From: Azospirillum canadense
GTDB taxonomy: Bacteria; Pseudomonadota; Alphaproteobacteria; Azospirillales; Azospirillaceae
DNA length: 64,000 bases
Reading direction: 5' to 3'
Assembly: GCF_025961225.1 (NCBI RefSeq)
Contig: NZ_JAOQNG010000010.1
Span: 238,501-302,500 of the forward strand
Shown one piece after another: positions 47,014 to 55,390 of the stretch. The notes beneath the pieces were generated by a model. That model was given only the letters and a program-made list of their open reading frames with translations, made no database searches and was not told the DNA's origin. Both the position numbers and the translations under genes were made by a program. Position 1 is the first letter of the stretch. Each line of letters opens with the position of its first letter.

Positions 47014-47859
47014 ATGAACGCCATCTACCTGCGCCGCAAGGCGGTCAACCGCGTCGCCCTGTCGCTGGCCCTGGGTGCGGCCGGCTTCGGCCTGTTCTGG
47101 CTCGTCGCCATCCTGTGGACGCTGCTGTTCAACGGGCTGTCGTCCATCAACCTTGCCCTGTTCACCGAGAACACCCCGCCGCCGGGCGGTGAGGGCGGCC
47201 TGCTGAACGCGATCTTCGGCAGCGTGGTGATGACCACCGTGGCGACCCTGGTCGGCACGCCCGTCGGCATCATGGCGGGCACCTATCTGGCGGAGTTCGG
47301 CCGCGGGGCGAAGCTGGCCGAGGTCGTGCGCTTCATCAACGACATCCTGCTGAGCGCGCCGTCCATTATGGTCGGCCTGTTCATCTATGAGGTGGTCGTC
47401 GTCCGCATGGGCCATTTCTCGGCCTGGGCTGGTGCCTTGGCGCTGGCGGTGATCGTCATCCCGGTCGTCGTCCGCACGACCGAGGACATGCTGAAGCTGG
47501 TGCCGAACAGCCTGCGCGAGGCGGCGGCGGCGCTGGGCGCCCCGCAGTGGAAGGTGATCACGCTGGTCGCCTACCGCGCGGCGCGCAACGGCATCATCAC
47601 CGGCGTCCTGCTGGCCATCGCCCGCATCAGCGGCGAGACGGCGCCGCTGCTGTTCACCGCGCTGAACAACCAGTTCTGGAGCGCGGACATGAACGCGCCG
47701 ATGGCCAACCTGCCGGTGGTCATCTTCCAGTACGCGATGTCGCCGTACGAGGACTGGCGCCAGCTGGCCTGGGGCGGCGCCCTGCTGATCACGGTGACCA
47801 TCCTTCTTCTCAACATCGGCGCGCGGGTGCTCGCCGGCCTCGGCACGACGAGAAAGTGA
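47014..47859 (+). CDS. pstA: Phosphate ABC transporter permease PstA
   Basis: A 281-residue permease with six membrane helices. Characteristic segments: TPVGIMAGTYLAEFG, DILLSAPSIMVGLFIYEVVV, the coupling loop NSLREAAAALGAPQWKVITL and ARISGETAPLLFTALNN. It begins four bases after pstC and ends two bases before pstB. Confidence 0.95.
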   Translation: MNAIYLRRKAVNRVALSLALGAAGFGLFWLVAILWTLLFNGLSSINLALFTENTPPPGGEGGLLNAIFGSVVMTTVATLVGTPVGIMAGTYLAEFGRGAKLAEVVRFINDILLSAPSIMVGLFIYEVVVVRMGHFSAWAGALALAVIVIPVVVRTTEDMLKLVPNSLREAAAALGAPQWKVITLVAYRAARNGIITGVLLAIARISGETAPLLFTALNNQFWSADMNAPMANLPVVIFQYAMSPYEDWRQLAWGGALLITVTILLLNIGARVLAGLGTTRK

Positions 47860-47861
47860 TC

Positions 47862-48743
47862 ATGACCACGACCAACTTCGAACCGACCGGGACCCCTGGC
47901 CGCAACGCCGCCATCAATCCTGCCATTGCCATGTCGCCGACCGCGGGCCTTCCCGAAGGGCGCGTGGGCAACCGCAGCCGTGCCGGCTTGGCGGAGAAGA
48001 TCAGCGTCCGCAACCTGGACTTCTATTACGACGGCTACCGGGCGCTGAAGGACATCTCGCTGCCGCTGTACGACCGCCAGGTCACCGCCTTCATCGGCCC
48101 GTCGGGCTGCGGCAAGTCCACGCTGCTGCGCATCCTGAACCGCATGTACGACCTGTACCCGAAGCAGAAGGCGACGGGCGAGGTGCTGCTGGACGGCAAC
48201 AACATCCTGTCGCCCAAGCAGGATTTGAACCTGCTGCGCGCGCGCGTCGGCATGGTGTTCCAGAAGCCGACGCCCTTCCCGATGTCGATCTACGACAACA
48301 TCGCGTTCGGCGTGCGCCTGTACGAGAAGCTGTCGAAGTCGGAGATGAACGACCGCATCGAGTACAGCCTGCGCCGCGCCGCCCTGTGGGACGAGGTGAA
48401 GGACAAGCTGCGGCAGAACGGCATGAGCCTGTCGGGCGGCCAGCAGCAGCGCCTGTGCATCGCCCGCGCCATCGCGGTGAAGCCGTCGGTCCTGCTGCTC
48501 GACGAGCCGACATCGGCGCTCGACCCCATCTCCACCGCCAAGTGCGAGGAGTTGGTGGACGAGCTGCGCTCCGACTACTGCATCGCCATCGTGACGCACA
48601 ACATGCAGCAGGCGGCCCGCGTCTCCAACTTCACCGCCTTCATGTATCTGGGCGAGCTGATCGAGTTCGGTGACACCGAGAGCATCTTCACCAACCCGGC
48701 CAAGGAAAAGACGTCGGAGTACATCACCGGCCGCTTCGGCTGA
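47862..48743 (+). CDS. pstB: Phosphate ABC transporter ATP-binding protein
   Basis: A 293-residue ATPase with Walker A GPSGCGKST (79-87), signature SLSGGQQQRLCIARAI, Walker B VLLLDEPTSALDP and the switch His in IVTHNMQQAARVSNF. The first 45 residues are a low-complexity extension (GTPGRNAAINPAIAMSPTAG), longer than in E. coli PstB. ATG 47862 is directly after the pstA stop. phoU, which often follows, is absent; a strong hairpin terminates the operon. Confidence 0.95.
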   Translation: MTTTNFEPTGTPGRNAAINPAIAMSPTAGLPEGRVGNRSRAGLAEKISVRNLDFYYDGYRALKDISLPLYDRQVTAFIGPSGCGKSTLLRILNRMYDLYPKQKATGEVLLDGNNILSPKQDLNLLRARVGMVFQKPTPFPMSIYDNIAFGVRLYEKLSKSEMNDRIEYSLRRAALWDEVKDKLRQNGMSLSGGQQQRLCIARAIAVKPSVLLLDEPTSALDPISTAKCEELVDELRSDYCIAIVTHNMQQAARVSNFTAFMYLGELIEFGDTESIFTNPAKEKTSEYITGRFG

Positions 48744-48749
48744 TCGGCG

Positions 48750-48779
48750 GTGAGCCGCGCCGTTTGTGGCGCGGCTCAC
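48750..48779 (+). terminator. Stem-loop after pstB
   Basis: GTGAGCCGCGCC and GGCGCGGCTCAC form a perfect 12-base-pair stem around a GTTTGT loop, seven bases after the pstB stop. No T tract follows, so it may be a GC-rich terminator or mRNA 3' end barrier. Confidence 0.6.
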
Positions 48780-48840
48780 AGCGGTGGAGGGCCTTGGGGC
48801 CTAGCGTCTCCTCACCCCGTCACGGTGAGGAGAGCCCGCC

Positions 48841-49155
48841 ATGCACCATCGTCCCCAAACGCTTCGCATGCCCTATGCCCGCCCCTCTATCCGGCCGCGA
48901 GTCGGCCGGATGGGCTGGGCGATGATCGCCGCTTTGGCTGCCATGGTGGCGGTCATGATGCTCGTGTCCATGCCAACCATGTCTGGGCCCACCATGTCCG
49001 GGGGTGCGACGCACCCCGTGCCGCAGACCGCGTCCGTTTCGCCGCTCCGCGACGTGATCCCCGATTTCGGCGCCATGACCAACCCGGCCATGGAGCAGGA
49101 CGGGCCGACCGCCACCGGCATGGACCACGTTCCGATCCTCAACGGCGCGCGGTGA
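48841..49155 (+). CDS. Small Met-rich membrane-anchored hypothetical protein
   Basis: A 104-residue protein with a basic N-terminus (RPSIRPRVGR), one hydrophobic helix (about 25-43, MGWAMIAALAAMVAVMMLVS) and a Met/Pro/Thr-rich periplasmic tail (MPTMSGPTMSGG, then GAMTNPAMEQDG). The Shine-Dalgarno GAGGAGA lies 9 bases upstream. The many Met residues resemble metal-handling tails but there is no defined motif. Family not recognised. It lies between the pst operon and oxyR. Confidence 0.55.
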   Translation: MHHRPQTLRMPYARPSIRPRVGRMGWAMIAALAAMVAVMMLVSMPTMSGPTMSGGATHPVPQTASVSPLRDVIPDFGAMTNPAMEQDGPTATGMDHVPILNGAR

Positions 49156-49191
49156 ATCGCTTTTGACGACACCGGGGCCGGATCGGCGGGC

Positions 49192-50145
49192 TTACGCCGC
49201 CGCTTCGGCCCCAACGGTCGTGTTGCTTTCCTGGGCGCCACCTTCCTGGGCAATTGTGTCCTTCAGCGCGGCGGCGAGTTGCCGGAAGGTCTCTTTGCGC
49301 CCGGACGTCCGGCGCCAGACGAGGCCGATCCGGCGGAACGGGCGGTCGGCGTCGAGCGGCCGCACCGTCAGGTCGAGCCCGCGCAGGATGCCTGAGTCGA
49401 GCGCCATCTGCGGCAGCAGCGTGATCCCCAGCCCATTCGCGACCATCTGGACCAGCGTGTGCAGGCTCGTTCCCTGGAACGCGGCGCTTTGCCGCGTGCC
49501 TTCCAGTGCGCAGGCGGCCAGCGCGTGGTCGCGCAGGCAGTGCCCGTCCTCCAGCAGCAGCAAATCCTCCGGCGCGACGTCCGACGGCCGTGCCGACGGC
49601 ATGCGGGACAGCTTGTGGCCCGGCGGGCAGACGACCGAGAATCGGTCCTCCGCGATGTCGATCGACTCGACGTCGCCGGACGGGTAGGGCAGGGCCAGGA
49701 TGGCGGCGTCCAGCTCCCCCGACTCGAGCCGGTCGAGCAGCCGAGCGGTCTGGTCTTCCCGCAGATAGAGCTTCAGCTTCGGGAAGGCGTCGCGCAGCGC
49801 CGGCATGACGCGCGGAATCAGGAACGGCCCGATGGTCGGGATCACGCCCAGATGCAGCGGCCCGGCCATGGCGTTGTCCACCGACCGCGCGACGTCCACC
49901 AGATCCTCTGCCCCCTTCAGCAATGTGCGGGCGCGCTCCGCGATCTCCCGCCCCAGTGGGGTGGGCAGGACGGAGCGCTTCGTGCGCTCCAGCAGCGGCG
50001 CGCCGAGCACGCTTTCCAACTCCTGGATGCCGGCGCTGAGGGTGGACTGGCTGACGAGGCAGGCCTCCGCCGCCTTGCCGAAATGGCAGCGGTCGACGAC
50101 GGCGACGAGGTAGTGCAGCTGGCGCAGGGTGGGGAGCGGCTTCAT
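49192..50145 (-). CDS. oxyR: Hydrogen peroxide-responsive LysR-type regulator
   Basis: A 317-residue LysR-family activator. The N-terminal helix-turn-helix is KAAEACLVSQSTLSAGIQEL. The peroxide-sensing cysteines are Cys203 and Cys212 (C-L-R-D-H-A-L-A-A-C), in the C-x8-C spacing of E. coli Cys199/Cys208. ATG 50145 gives the family start MKPLPTLRQLHYLVAV. It is divergent from ahpC-ahpF, its classic targets. Confidence 0.94.
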   Translation of the reverse strand: MKPLPTLRQLHYLVAVVDRCHFGKAAEACLVSQSTLSAGIQELESVLGAPLLERTKRSVLPTPLGREIAERARTLLKGAEDLVDVARSVDNAMAGPLHLGVIPTIGPFLIPRVMPALRDAFPKLKLYLREDQTARLLDRLESGELDAAILALPYPSGDVESIDIAEDRFSVVCPPGHKLSRMPSARPSDVAPEDLLLLEDGHCLRDHALAACALEGTRQSAAFQGTSLHTLVQMVANGLGITLLPQMALDSGILRGLDLTVRPLDADRPFRRIGLVWRRTSGRKETFRQLAAALKDTIAQEGGAQESNTTVGAEAAA

Positions 50146-50328
50146 GCATCGCAATATAATCGATTTTTCCGATCACTGCGATCAGTATTTTTCGTTTCCC
50201 TCGTTGGCCGAGAGACCCTAATTTCCGCAGCGTCAAACGACCAACGAGGGGGGAGCCGACGCACGGCGGGCCGCATTCAGGACGCCGGGCTGATGGTTGC
50301 TCCAATCAATATGACTGATGGAGAACAC
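50146..50328. promoter_or_regulatory. oxyR-ahpC divergent promoter region
   Basis: A 183-base intergenic region with an AT-richer core (CAATATAATCGATTTTTCC at 50152-50170, then GATC-ACTGC-GATC at 50171-50183 and CAGTATTTTTCG). The dyad may be the OxyR tetramer site, since oxyR usually controls the divergent ahpC, but I cannot match all ATAG-type elements. GGAG at 50320-50323 is the ahpC ribosome site. Confidence 0.4.
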
Positions 50329-50892
50329 ATGTCTTTGATCAACTCCGAAATTAAGCCGTTCAAGGCCACTGCTTTCAAGGGCGGCAAGTTCATCGACGTT
50401 TCCGACGCCGACCTGAAGGGCAAGTGGTCGGTGGTGTTCTTCTACCCGGCCGATTTCACCTTCGTCTGCCCGACCGAGCTTGAGGACCTGGCCGACAACT
50501 ACGCCGAGTTCCAGAAGCTGGGCGTCGAGATCTACAGCGTCTCGACCGACACGCACTTCTCGCACAAGGCTTGGCACGACACTTCGCCGGCCATCGGCAA
50601 GATCGGCTACACGATGGTCGGTGATCCGACCGGCACGATCTCCCGCAACTTCGAAGTCATGATCGAGGAGAAGGGCCTGGCCGACCGCGGCACCTTCGTC
50701 GTCGACCCGGACGGCAAGATCCAGATCGTCGAGATCACGGCTGGCGGCATCGGCCGCGACGCCCGCGAGCTGCTCCGCAAGGTCAAGGCCGCCCAGTACG
50801 TCGCCTCCCACCCGGGCGAGGTCTGCCCGGCCAAGTGGGAAGAGGGTGAGAAGACGCTCGCCCCGTCGCTGGACTTGGTCGGCAAGATCTAA
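50329..50892 (+). CDS. ahpC: Alkyl hydroperoxide reductase subunit C
   Basis: A 187-residue typical 2-Cys peroxiredoxin. The peroxidatic Cys47 is in FTFVCPTE and the resolving Cys166 in GEVCPAKW, identical in numbering to the E. coli enzyme. It reduces organic peroxides, H2O2 and peroxynitrite and is re-reduced by AhpF, encoded next. ATG 50329 is chosen by its GGAG; another in-frame ATG lies 36 bases upstream. Confidence 0.96.
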   Translation: MSLINSEIKPFKATAFKGGKFIDVSDADLKGKWSVVFFYPADFTFVCPTELEDLADNYAEFQKLGVEIYSVSTDTHFSHKAWHDTSPAIGKIGYTMVGDPTGTISRNFEVMIEEKGLADRGTFVVDPDGKIQIVEITAGGIGRDARELLRKVKAAQYVASHPGEVCPAKWEEGEKTLAPSLDLVGKI

Positions 50893-51032
50893 GTCCGCGA
50901 TCGGTCCGCATCCACGCTGTTGGCATCAACCTTGTTGCCATAACGCTGTTGGATACCCTCCGGGCCCGGCGTCCGCCGGGTCCGGGGGCGGACCCCACTT
51001 GACCGCGCAACACCGTTTCGGGAGCCATCGCC

Positions 51033-52610
51033 GTGTTGGACAACAACGTCAAGGGCCAGCTCAAGGCCTATTTCGAACGCATCACGCAGCCCGTCGAACT
51101 GGTGGCATCCCTGGACGACGGCGCCAAGTCCAAGGACATGCTCGAACTCCTCCAGGAGATCGAGGCCCTGTCGGACAAGATCACCCTGCGGCGCGGCGAC
51201 GACGCCCGCAAGCCGTCCTTCGCGATCAACCGCGCCGGCACCGACATCGGCGTGCGCTTCGCGGGCCTGCCCATGGGGCACGAGTTCAATTCGCTCATCC
51301 TCGCGCTGCTGCAGGTCGGCGGCCATCCGTCCAAGGAATCGGCCGACGTCATCGAGCAGGTGAAATCGCTTGAGGGCGAGTACGTCTTTGAAACCTATTT
51401 CTCGCTCACCTGCCAGAACTGCCCGGACGTGGTGCAGGCGCTGAACCTGATGAGCGTGCTCAACCCGCGGATCAAGCATGTCGCCATCGATGGCGCGCTG
51501 TTCCAGGGCGAGGTCGAGCAGCGCAAGATCATGGCCGTGCCCTCCATCTTCCTGAGCGGCGAGCCGTTCGGCCAGGGCCGTATGGGGCTGGAGCAGATCC
51601 TCGCCAAGATCGACACCGGCGCCTCGGCGCGCGACGCGGAGAAGATCAAGGCCAAGGACGCCTTCGACGTGCTGGTGATCGGCGGCGGCCCGGCCGGCGC
51701 CTCCGCGGCGATCTACGCCGCCCGCAAGGGCATCCGCACCGGCATCGCGGCGGAGCGCTTCGGCGGCCAGGTGCTGGACACCATGGGCATCGAGAACTTC
51801 ATCTCCGTTTCGCACACCGAGGGGCCGAAGCTCGCCGCCGCGCTGGAGCAGCACGTCAAGGACTATGACGTGGACATCATGAACCTGCAGCGCGCCGAAG
51901 CCCTGATCCCGGCCTCGCAGCCCGGCGGGCTGACCGAGGTGCGGCTGGCCAACGGCGCCTCGCTGAAGGCGAAGACGGTGATCCTGTCCACCGGCGCCCG
52001 CTGGCGCCAGATGAACGTGCCGGGCGAGGACGAGTACCGCAACAAGGGCGTGGCCTACTGCCCGCACTGCGACGGCCCGCTGTTCAAGGGCAAGCGCGTG
52101 GCGGTGATCGGCGGCGGCAACTCCGGCGTCGAGGCAGCCATCGACCTGGCGGGCATCGTCGCGCATGTGACGCTGGTCGAGTTCGACAGCCAGCTGCGCG
52201 CCGACGAGGTGCTCCAGCGCAAGCTGCGCAGCCTGCCCAACGTGACGATCGTCACGTCGGGCCAGACCACCGAGGTGCTGGGCGACGGCAACAAGGTGAC
52301 CGCCCTGGTCTACAAGGACCGCAACGGCGGCGCCCTGCACACGGTCGAGCTGGAAGGCATCTTCGTCCAGATCGGCCTCGTCCCCAACACCGAGTGGCTG
52401 AAGGGGACCATCGCCCTGACCCCGCGCGGCGAGATCGAGGTCGACGCCCGCGGCCAGACCTCCATCCCCGGCGTCTTCGCCGCCGGCGACGCGACCACGG
52501 TGCCGTACAAGCAGATCGTCATCGCGATGGGCGAGGGATCGAAGGCGGCCCTGTCGGCCTTCGACTTCCTGATCCGGTCCGTGCCGGTCGAGGCCGCCGC
52601 GGCGGCGTGA
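51033..52610 (+). CDS. ahpF: Alkyl hydroperoxide reductase subunit F
   Basis: A 525-residue NAD(P)H-dependent disulfide reductase for AhpC. The N-terminal double thioredoxin-like domain has C-Q-N-C at 127-130. The flavoprotein domain has the FAD site VIGGGPAGASAA, redox C-P-H-C at 343-346 and the NADH site VIGGGNSGVEAA. GTG 51033 is taken as the start (GGAG 9 bases upstream); TTG at the second codon is also possible. A 140-base gap with a GC-rich stem separates it from ahpC. Confidence 0.95.
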   Translation: MLDNNVKGQLKAYFERITQPVELVASLDDGAKSKDMLELLQEIEALSDKITLRRGDDARKPSFAINRAGTDIGVRFAGLPMGHEFNSLILALLQVGGHPSKESADVIEQVKSLEGEYVFETYFSLTCQNCPDVVQALNLMSVLNPRIKHVAIDGALFQGEVEQRKIMAVPSIFLSGEPFGQGRMGLEQILAKIDTGASARDAEKIKAKDAFDVLVIGGGPAGASAAIYAARKGIRTGIAAERFGGQVLDTMGIENFISVSHTEGPKLAAALEQHVKDYDVDIMNLQRAEALIPASQPGGLTEVRLANGASLKAKTVILSTGARWRQMNVPGEDEYRNKGVAYCPHCDGPLFKGKRVAVIGGGNSGVEAAIDLAGIVAHVTLVEFDSQLRADEVLQRKLRSLPNVTIVTSGQTTEVLGDGNKVTALVYKDRNGGALHTVELEGIFVQIGLVPNTEWLKGTIALTPRGEIEVDARGQTSIPGVFAAGDATTVPYKQIVIAMGEGSKAALSAFDFLIRSVPVEAAAAA

Positions 52611-52846
52611 GGTATTGGGGGGTGGGTGGAAAGTGGTCGCGTTGGGCCCCCCTCCCAACCTCTCCCCATCTTCGACGGGGGGAGCAACCGTGTTTTCTGG
52701 GAGGTGGTGAGTGAACCGGGGGTGCTCCCTGTCAAGGCTCGCGCTGGCGCGCGCCCGCCCTGCGGGCGGCTGCGGCCTTGACCGGTCCGCGCCCCCGGTT
52801 CGCTGGGCTGGGCATGTGGTCGGCGGCGAGCGCCGACCGTCGGCCT

Positions 52847-53791
52847 CTAGGCGGTCTGCTCGTGCCAAGTTTGGTGGTGGGCGAGCATGGCGTTGAGGCG
52901 GACGAGCAGTTTGCGCATGCAGGCGACCAACGCCACCTTGGGCTTCTTGCCGCAGGCGATCAGTCGAGCATAGAACCGCGCCAGGACGCCGCGGCCACGG
53001 ACGGCGCTGGTCAGCGTCGCCATATACAGCGCCCGGCGCACATCGGTGCGCCCGCCGGCGATGTGGCGCTCGCCATGGTGCTCGCCGCTGTCGGCGGCAT
53101 AGGGCGCCACCCCCACCAGCGCGGCGATTTTGGCGCCGCTCAGTGCCCCCAATTCGGGCAGCCGAACCGCCAGGGTCGTCGCCGTCACCGGCCCAATGCC
53201 CGGGGCGCTCTGAAGCGCGGCGACGCGCTCTCCGAGCGCCCTGTCGGCCGCCACCCGCCGGGTGATGAGCGCTTCCACGGCGGCCACCGCCTGGTCCAAC
53301 GCCGCGAGCGCGCCGCCGACGGTGGCCTCGGCCTCCCTCGGCAGGCCGACCGCCGCTTTGCGCAGATCGGCACTCTGATCGACCAACCGCCGGCGCAGAC
53401 GCAGCAAGCCGGCCAACGCCTCCCGTCCGTGGTCGGGCGCCGTGGGCGGGCCGTCGATCAGGGTGGCGGTGAACTCGGCGATCAGCGGAGCATCGATGGC
53501 GTCCGACTTGGCACGCCGGCCCTTGGCCTTGGCAAAGTGGCGCACGCGGGCCGCATCGAGGACGTGAACGGCCAAGCCGGCCGCGCCCAGGTCGTCGCGG
53601 ACCGGGCGCTCGTAGCCGCCGCTGGCCTCGACCCCGACGCGGGCGAGACCGCGCTCGCGGATCCAGGACGCCAGCGCGCTCCGCCCCTCCGAGGTGTTGG
53701 CGACGCGCAGGCGGGCCGGGCCGGGGAACAGGGCGGCATCGAGCCAATCCCGGCCACAATCGAGGCCGACAGACGGGATCAGGTGTGTCAT
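52847..53791 (-). CDS. IS110-family DEDD transposase
   Basis: A 314-residue recombinase. The N-terminal RuvC-like DEDD domain begins VGLDCGRDWLDAALF and includes VGVEASGGYERP and KSDAIDAPLIAEF. The C-terminal transposase_20 domain has QSAPGIGPVTATTLAVRL and the serine-bearing ADSGEHHGERHIAGGRTDVR with RALYMATLTS. Length is slightly below the usual 320-400. Both domains look complete, so it may be active. The start MTHLIPSVGLD matches the family; the frame upstream is the non-coding flank. Confidence 0.92.
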   Translation of the reverse strand: MTHLIPSVGLDCGRDWLDAALFPGPARLRVANTSEGRSALASWIRERGLARVGVEASGGYERPVRDDLGAAGLAVHVLDAARVRHFAKAKGRRAKSDAIDAPLIAEFTATLIDGPPTAPDHGREALAGLLRLRRRLVDQSADLRKAAVGLPREAEATVGGALAALDQAVAAVEALITRRVAADRALGERVAALQSAPGIGPVTATTLAVRLPELGALSGAKIAALVGVAPYAADSGEHHGERHIAGGRTDVRRALYMATLTSAVRGRGVLARFYARLIACGKKPKVALVACMRKLLVRLNAMLAHHQTWHEQTA

Positions 53792-53911
53792 CCTTGCGCT
53801 CCTTCCTTGTGCTGCGGGGTCACGCCCCAAGCAACCGTTCGGTCTCCAAGGAAGGTTGACCGCCCCAAGCTCCCCCACGGCTTTGAAGACGGGTTGGTAA
53901 CGGGGTCGGTC
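53792..53911 (-). ncRNA. Candidate IS110 bridge RNA region
   Basis: Non-coding DNA upstream of the transposase, the place where IS110-group elements encode a bridge RNA. It is structured: CCTTCCTTG (53801-53809) pairs perfectly with CAAGGAAGG (53847-53855), enclosing a smaller GGGG/CCCC hairpin (53816-53828) and AGCAACCGTTCGG. The space from the transposase start to the probable element end is about 160-180 bases, like the known bridge RNA length. The call is by position and structure only; no sequence family was checked. Confidence 0.45.
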
Positions 53912-53947
53912 AACCCGGCTGGCGCGCGGCCGCGCGCCAGCCGGGTT
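53912..53947. repeat. Perfect 36-bp palindrome near the IS110 end
   Basis: AACCCGGCTGGCGCGCGG is followed immediately by its exact reverse complement, with no loop. It lies about 27 bases inside the outer 22-bp repeat. The core CTGGCGCGCG also occurs in direct orientation at the other end of the element (about 52744). Confidence 0.9.
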
Positions 53948-54016
53948 TCACTCTAATGCTGTTCCAACATACAAGGTTGGGAGGGGGGCCCAACGCCAGC
54001 ACCTTCCATCCGCCTG

Positions 54017-55390
54017 CTACCCCCGCGCCAGCACCCGCCGCAGCGCGTCCATGCACTCCGGGTCGAACGCTCGCCCCTCCTCCTTCTCCATGATCTCCAG
54101 CGCTTTTTCCGCCGGCATGGGGCCGCGGTAGGGGCGGGCGGCGGTCAGGGCGTCGAAGACGTCGGCGACGGTCACGATGCGGGTGCCGAGTTCGATGCTC
54201 TCCCCCGTCAGGCCGCGCGGGTAGCCGCGGCCGTCCAGCCTTTCATGATGGGCGCCGCCGATGCGGGCGAGGTCCTCGAAGGCGCCGATGCGCGACAGGA
54301 TGGTTTCGCTGAGCGCCGCGTGGCTGCGCATGGCGACCCATTCCTCCTCGTCGAGCTTGCCCGGCTTGTCGAGGATCTGGTTGCTGACGCCGAGCTTTCC
54401 GACATCGTGCAGCAGCGCCGCCCGCTTCAAACGCCGCGTCCGCGCACCGTCGAGGCCCAACTCCAAAGCGATTTGCTCGGTGTAGAAGGCGACGCGGTCG
54501 CTGTGGCCGCGGGTGTAGGGGCTCTTTGCGTCGACGATGTCTGCGAAGGCCTCCGCGATGTCGTCCAGGTAGGATTCGTCGGGGACCGTGTCGCGGCGCG
54601 CCGGCTCCAGCCGAAAGATCGCCTGCTCGACCTCGTCGGAGGCCAGGGTGGCCCAGAAGGCCGGATCGGCCGCGACCCGCTCCAGCGCGGCGACGACCTG
54701 GGGATCAAACCAAGTGCCGGACCGCCCGCGCACTTCCTTCAACGCGGCCTCCGGTCCGCCGCCGGTGTGGAAGACGTCCACGACCTGCGACAGGAGCGCG
54801 ATGCGAGCGAAGAGGGGAATCGCCTCGCCCGTCAGGCCCGCCGGCTGCCCGTTCCCGTCCCAATGCTCGTCCAGCGCCTGGATCGCCTGGGCCACCGCCT
54901 CCGAGAAGCGCAGGCGGCGGGCGATGTCGGCGCCGCGCTGGCAGCGCGTCTCGATCAGCTCCTGCGCGATCTCCCCGCCGTTGCGGACGATGTTCAGCAC
55001 CGCGCGAAAGCGCTCCGCCAGGCTGGACTGAAGGCCGGTGTGCGACAGAACGAAGCCCAGCACCTGCGGCAGGCCGCTGCCGACGGTCTTGAAGTCGCGT
55101 TTGAACCCGATGTCGTCGCTGAGATAGAGCTGGCAGATGCGCGCGGCGTTGCTGCTGCAGCCGAGATCCTTCAGCAGGATCGCGTAGTAGAGGTCGTCCA
55201 TCGCCGCGTCGTCGAGGCCGAGCGCGCGCCCGATGTGCACGCCGATCCAGCAGCAGCGCACGCAGTGCCCCGGCGGCTGCCCCTCGGTCAGGTCGATCGC
55301 ATGGCTGAGCGCGCCCAGGATCTCCGACAGTGGAACCGCTTCGGGCGGGGCCGTTCTTGTGTCCTGCGCGCTGATCGACGCATTAACCAC
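54017..55390 (-). CDS. HD-GYP domain protein with a degenerate N-terminal HD domain
   Basis: A 457-residue protein. The C-terminal HD-GYP domain is complete: H-S-D-R-V near 299, H-D-V-G-K at 328-332 and HHERLDGRGYP from 381. It would hydrolyse cyclic-di-GMP. The N-terminal half (about 20-200) repeats the HD pattern in weakened form (GHCVRCCWIGVHIGRALGL, LLKDLGCSSNAARI, DEHWDGNGQPAGLTGEAI). GTG 55390 is chosen; TTG 55468 would add 26 residues. No sensor or membrane segment is seen. It lies convergently next to the IS110 element. Confidence 0.85.
   Translation of the reverse strand: MVNASISAQDTRTAPPEAVPLSEILGALSHAIDLTEGQPPGHCVRCCWIGVHIGRALGLDDAAMDDLYYAILLKDLGCSSNAARICQLYLSDDIGFKRDFKTVGSGLPQVLGFVLSHTGLQSSLAERFRAVLNIVRNGGEIAQELIETRCQRGADIARRLRFSEAVAQAIQALDEHWDGNGQPAGLTGEAIPLFARIALLSQVVDVFHTGGGPEAALKEVRGRSGTWFDPQVVAALERVAADPAFWATLASDEVEQAIFRLEPARRDTVPDESYLDDIAEAFADIVDAKSPYTRGHSDRVAFYTEQIALELGLDGARTRRLKRAALLHDVGKLGVSNQILDKPGKLDEEEWVAMRSHAALSETILSRIGAFEDLARIGGAHHERLDGRGYPRGLTGESIELGTRIVTVADVFDALTAARPYRGPMPAEKALEIMEKEEGRAFDPECMDALRRVLARG

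Larger units (their letters stand above)
52639..53996. mobile_element. IS110-family insertion sequence bracketed by 22-bp inverted repeats
   Basis: An IS110-type transposase gene with about 150 bases of non-coding DNA on each side lies between perfect 22-base inverted repeats at 52639-52660 and 53975-53996 (GCGTTGGGCCCCCCTCCCAA then CC, and its complement). These outer repeats belong to the REP-like family seen at 4366 and elsewhere. They are more likely the split target than the element's own ends, because IS110 elements generally lack terminal inverted repeats. Exact element ends are not determined; they lie between 52661 and about 52740 on one side and about 53948 and 53974 on the other. 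Confidence 0.75.

Noticed and set aside
52639..52660. The 22-bp inverted repeats as terminal repeats of the IS110 element
   Set aside because: IS110 elements usually lack terminal inverted repeats and these sequences match the REP-like family elsewhere in the window, so they are better explained as target DNA.
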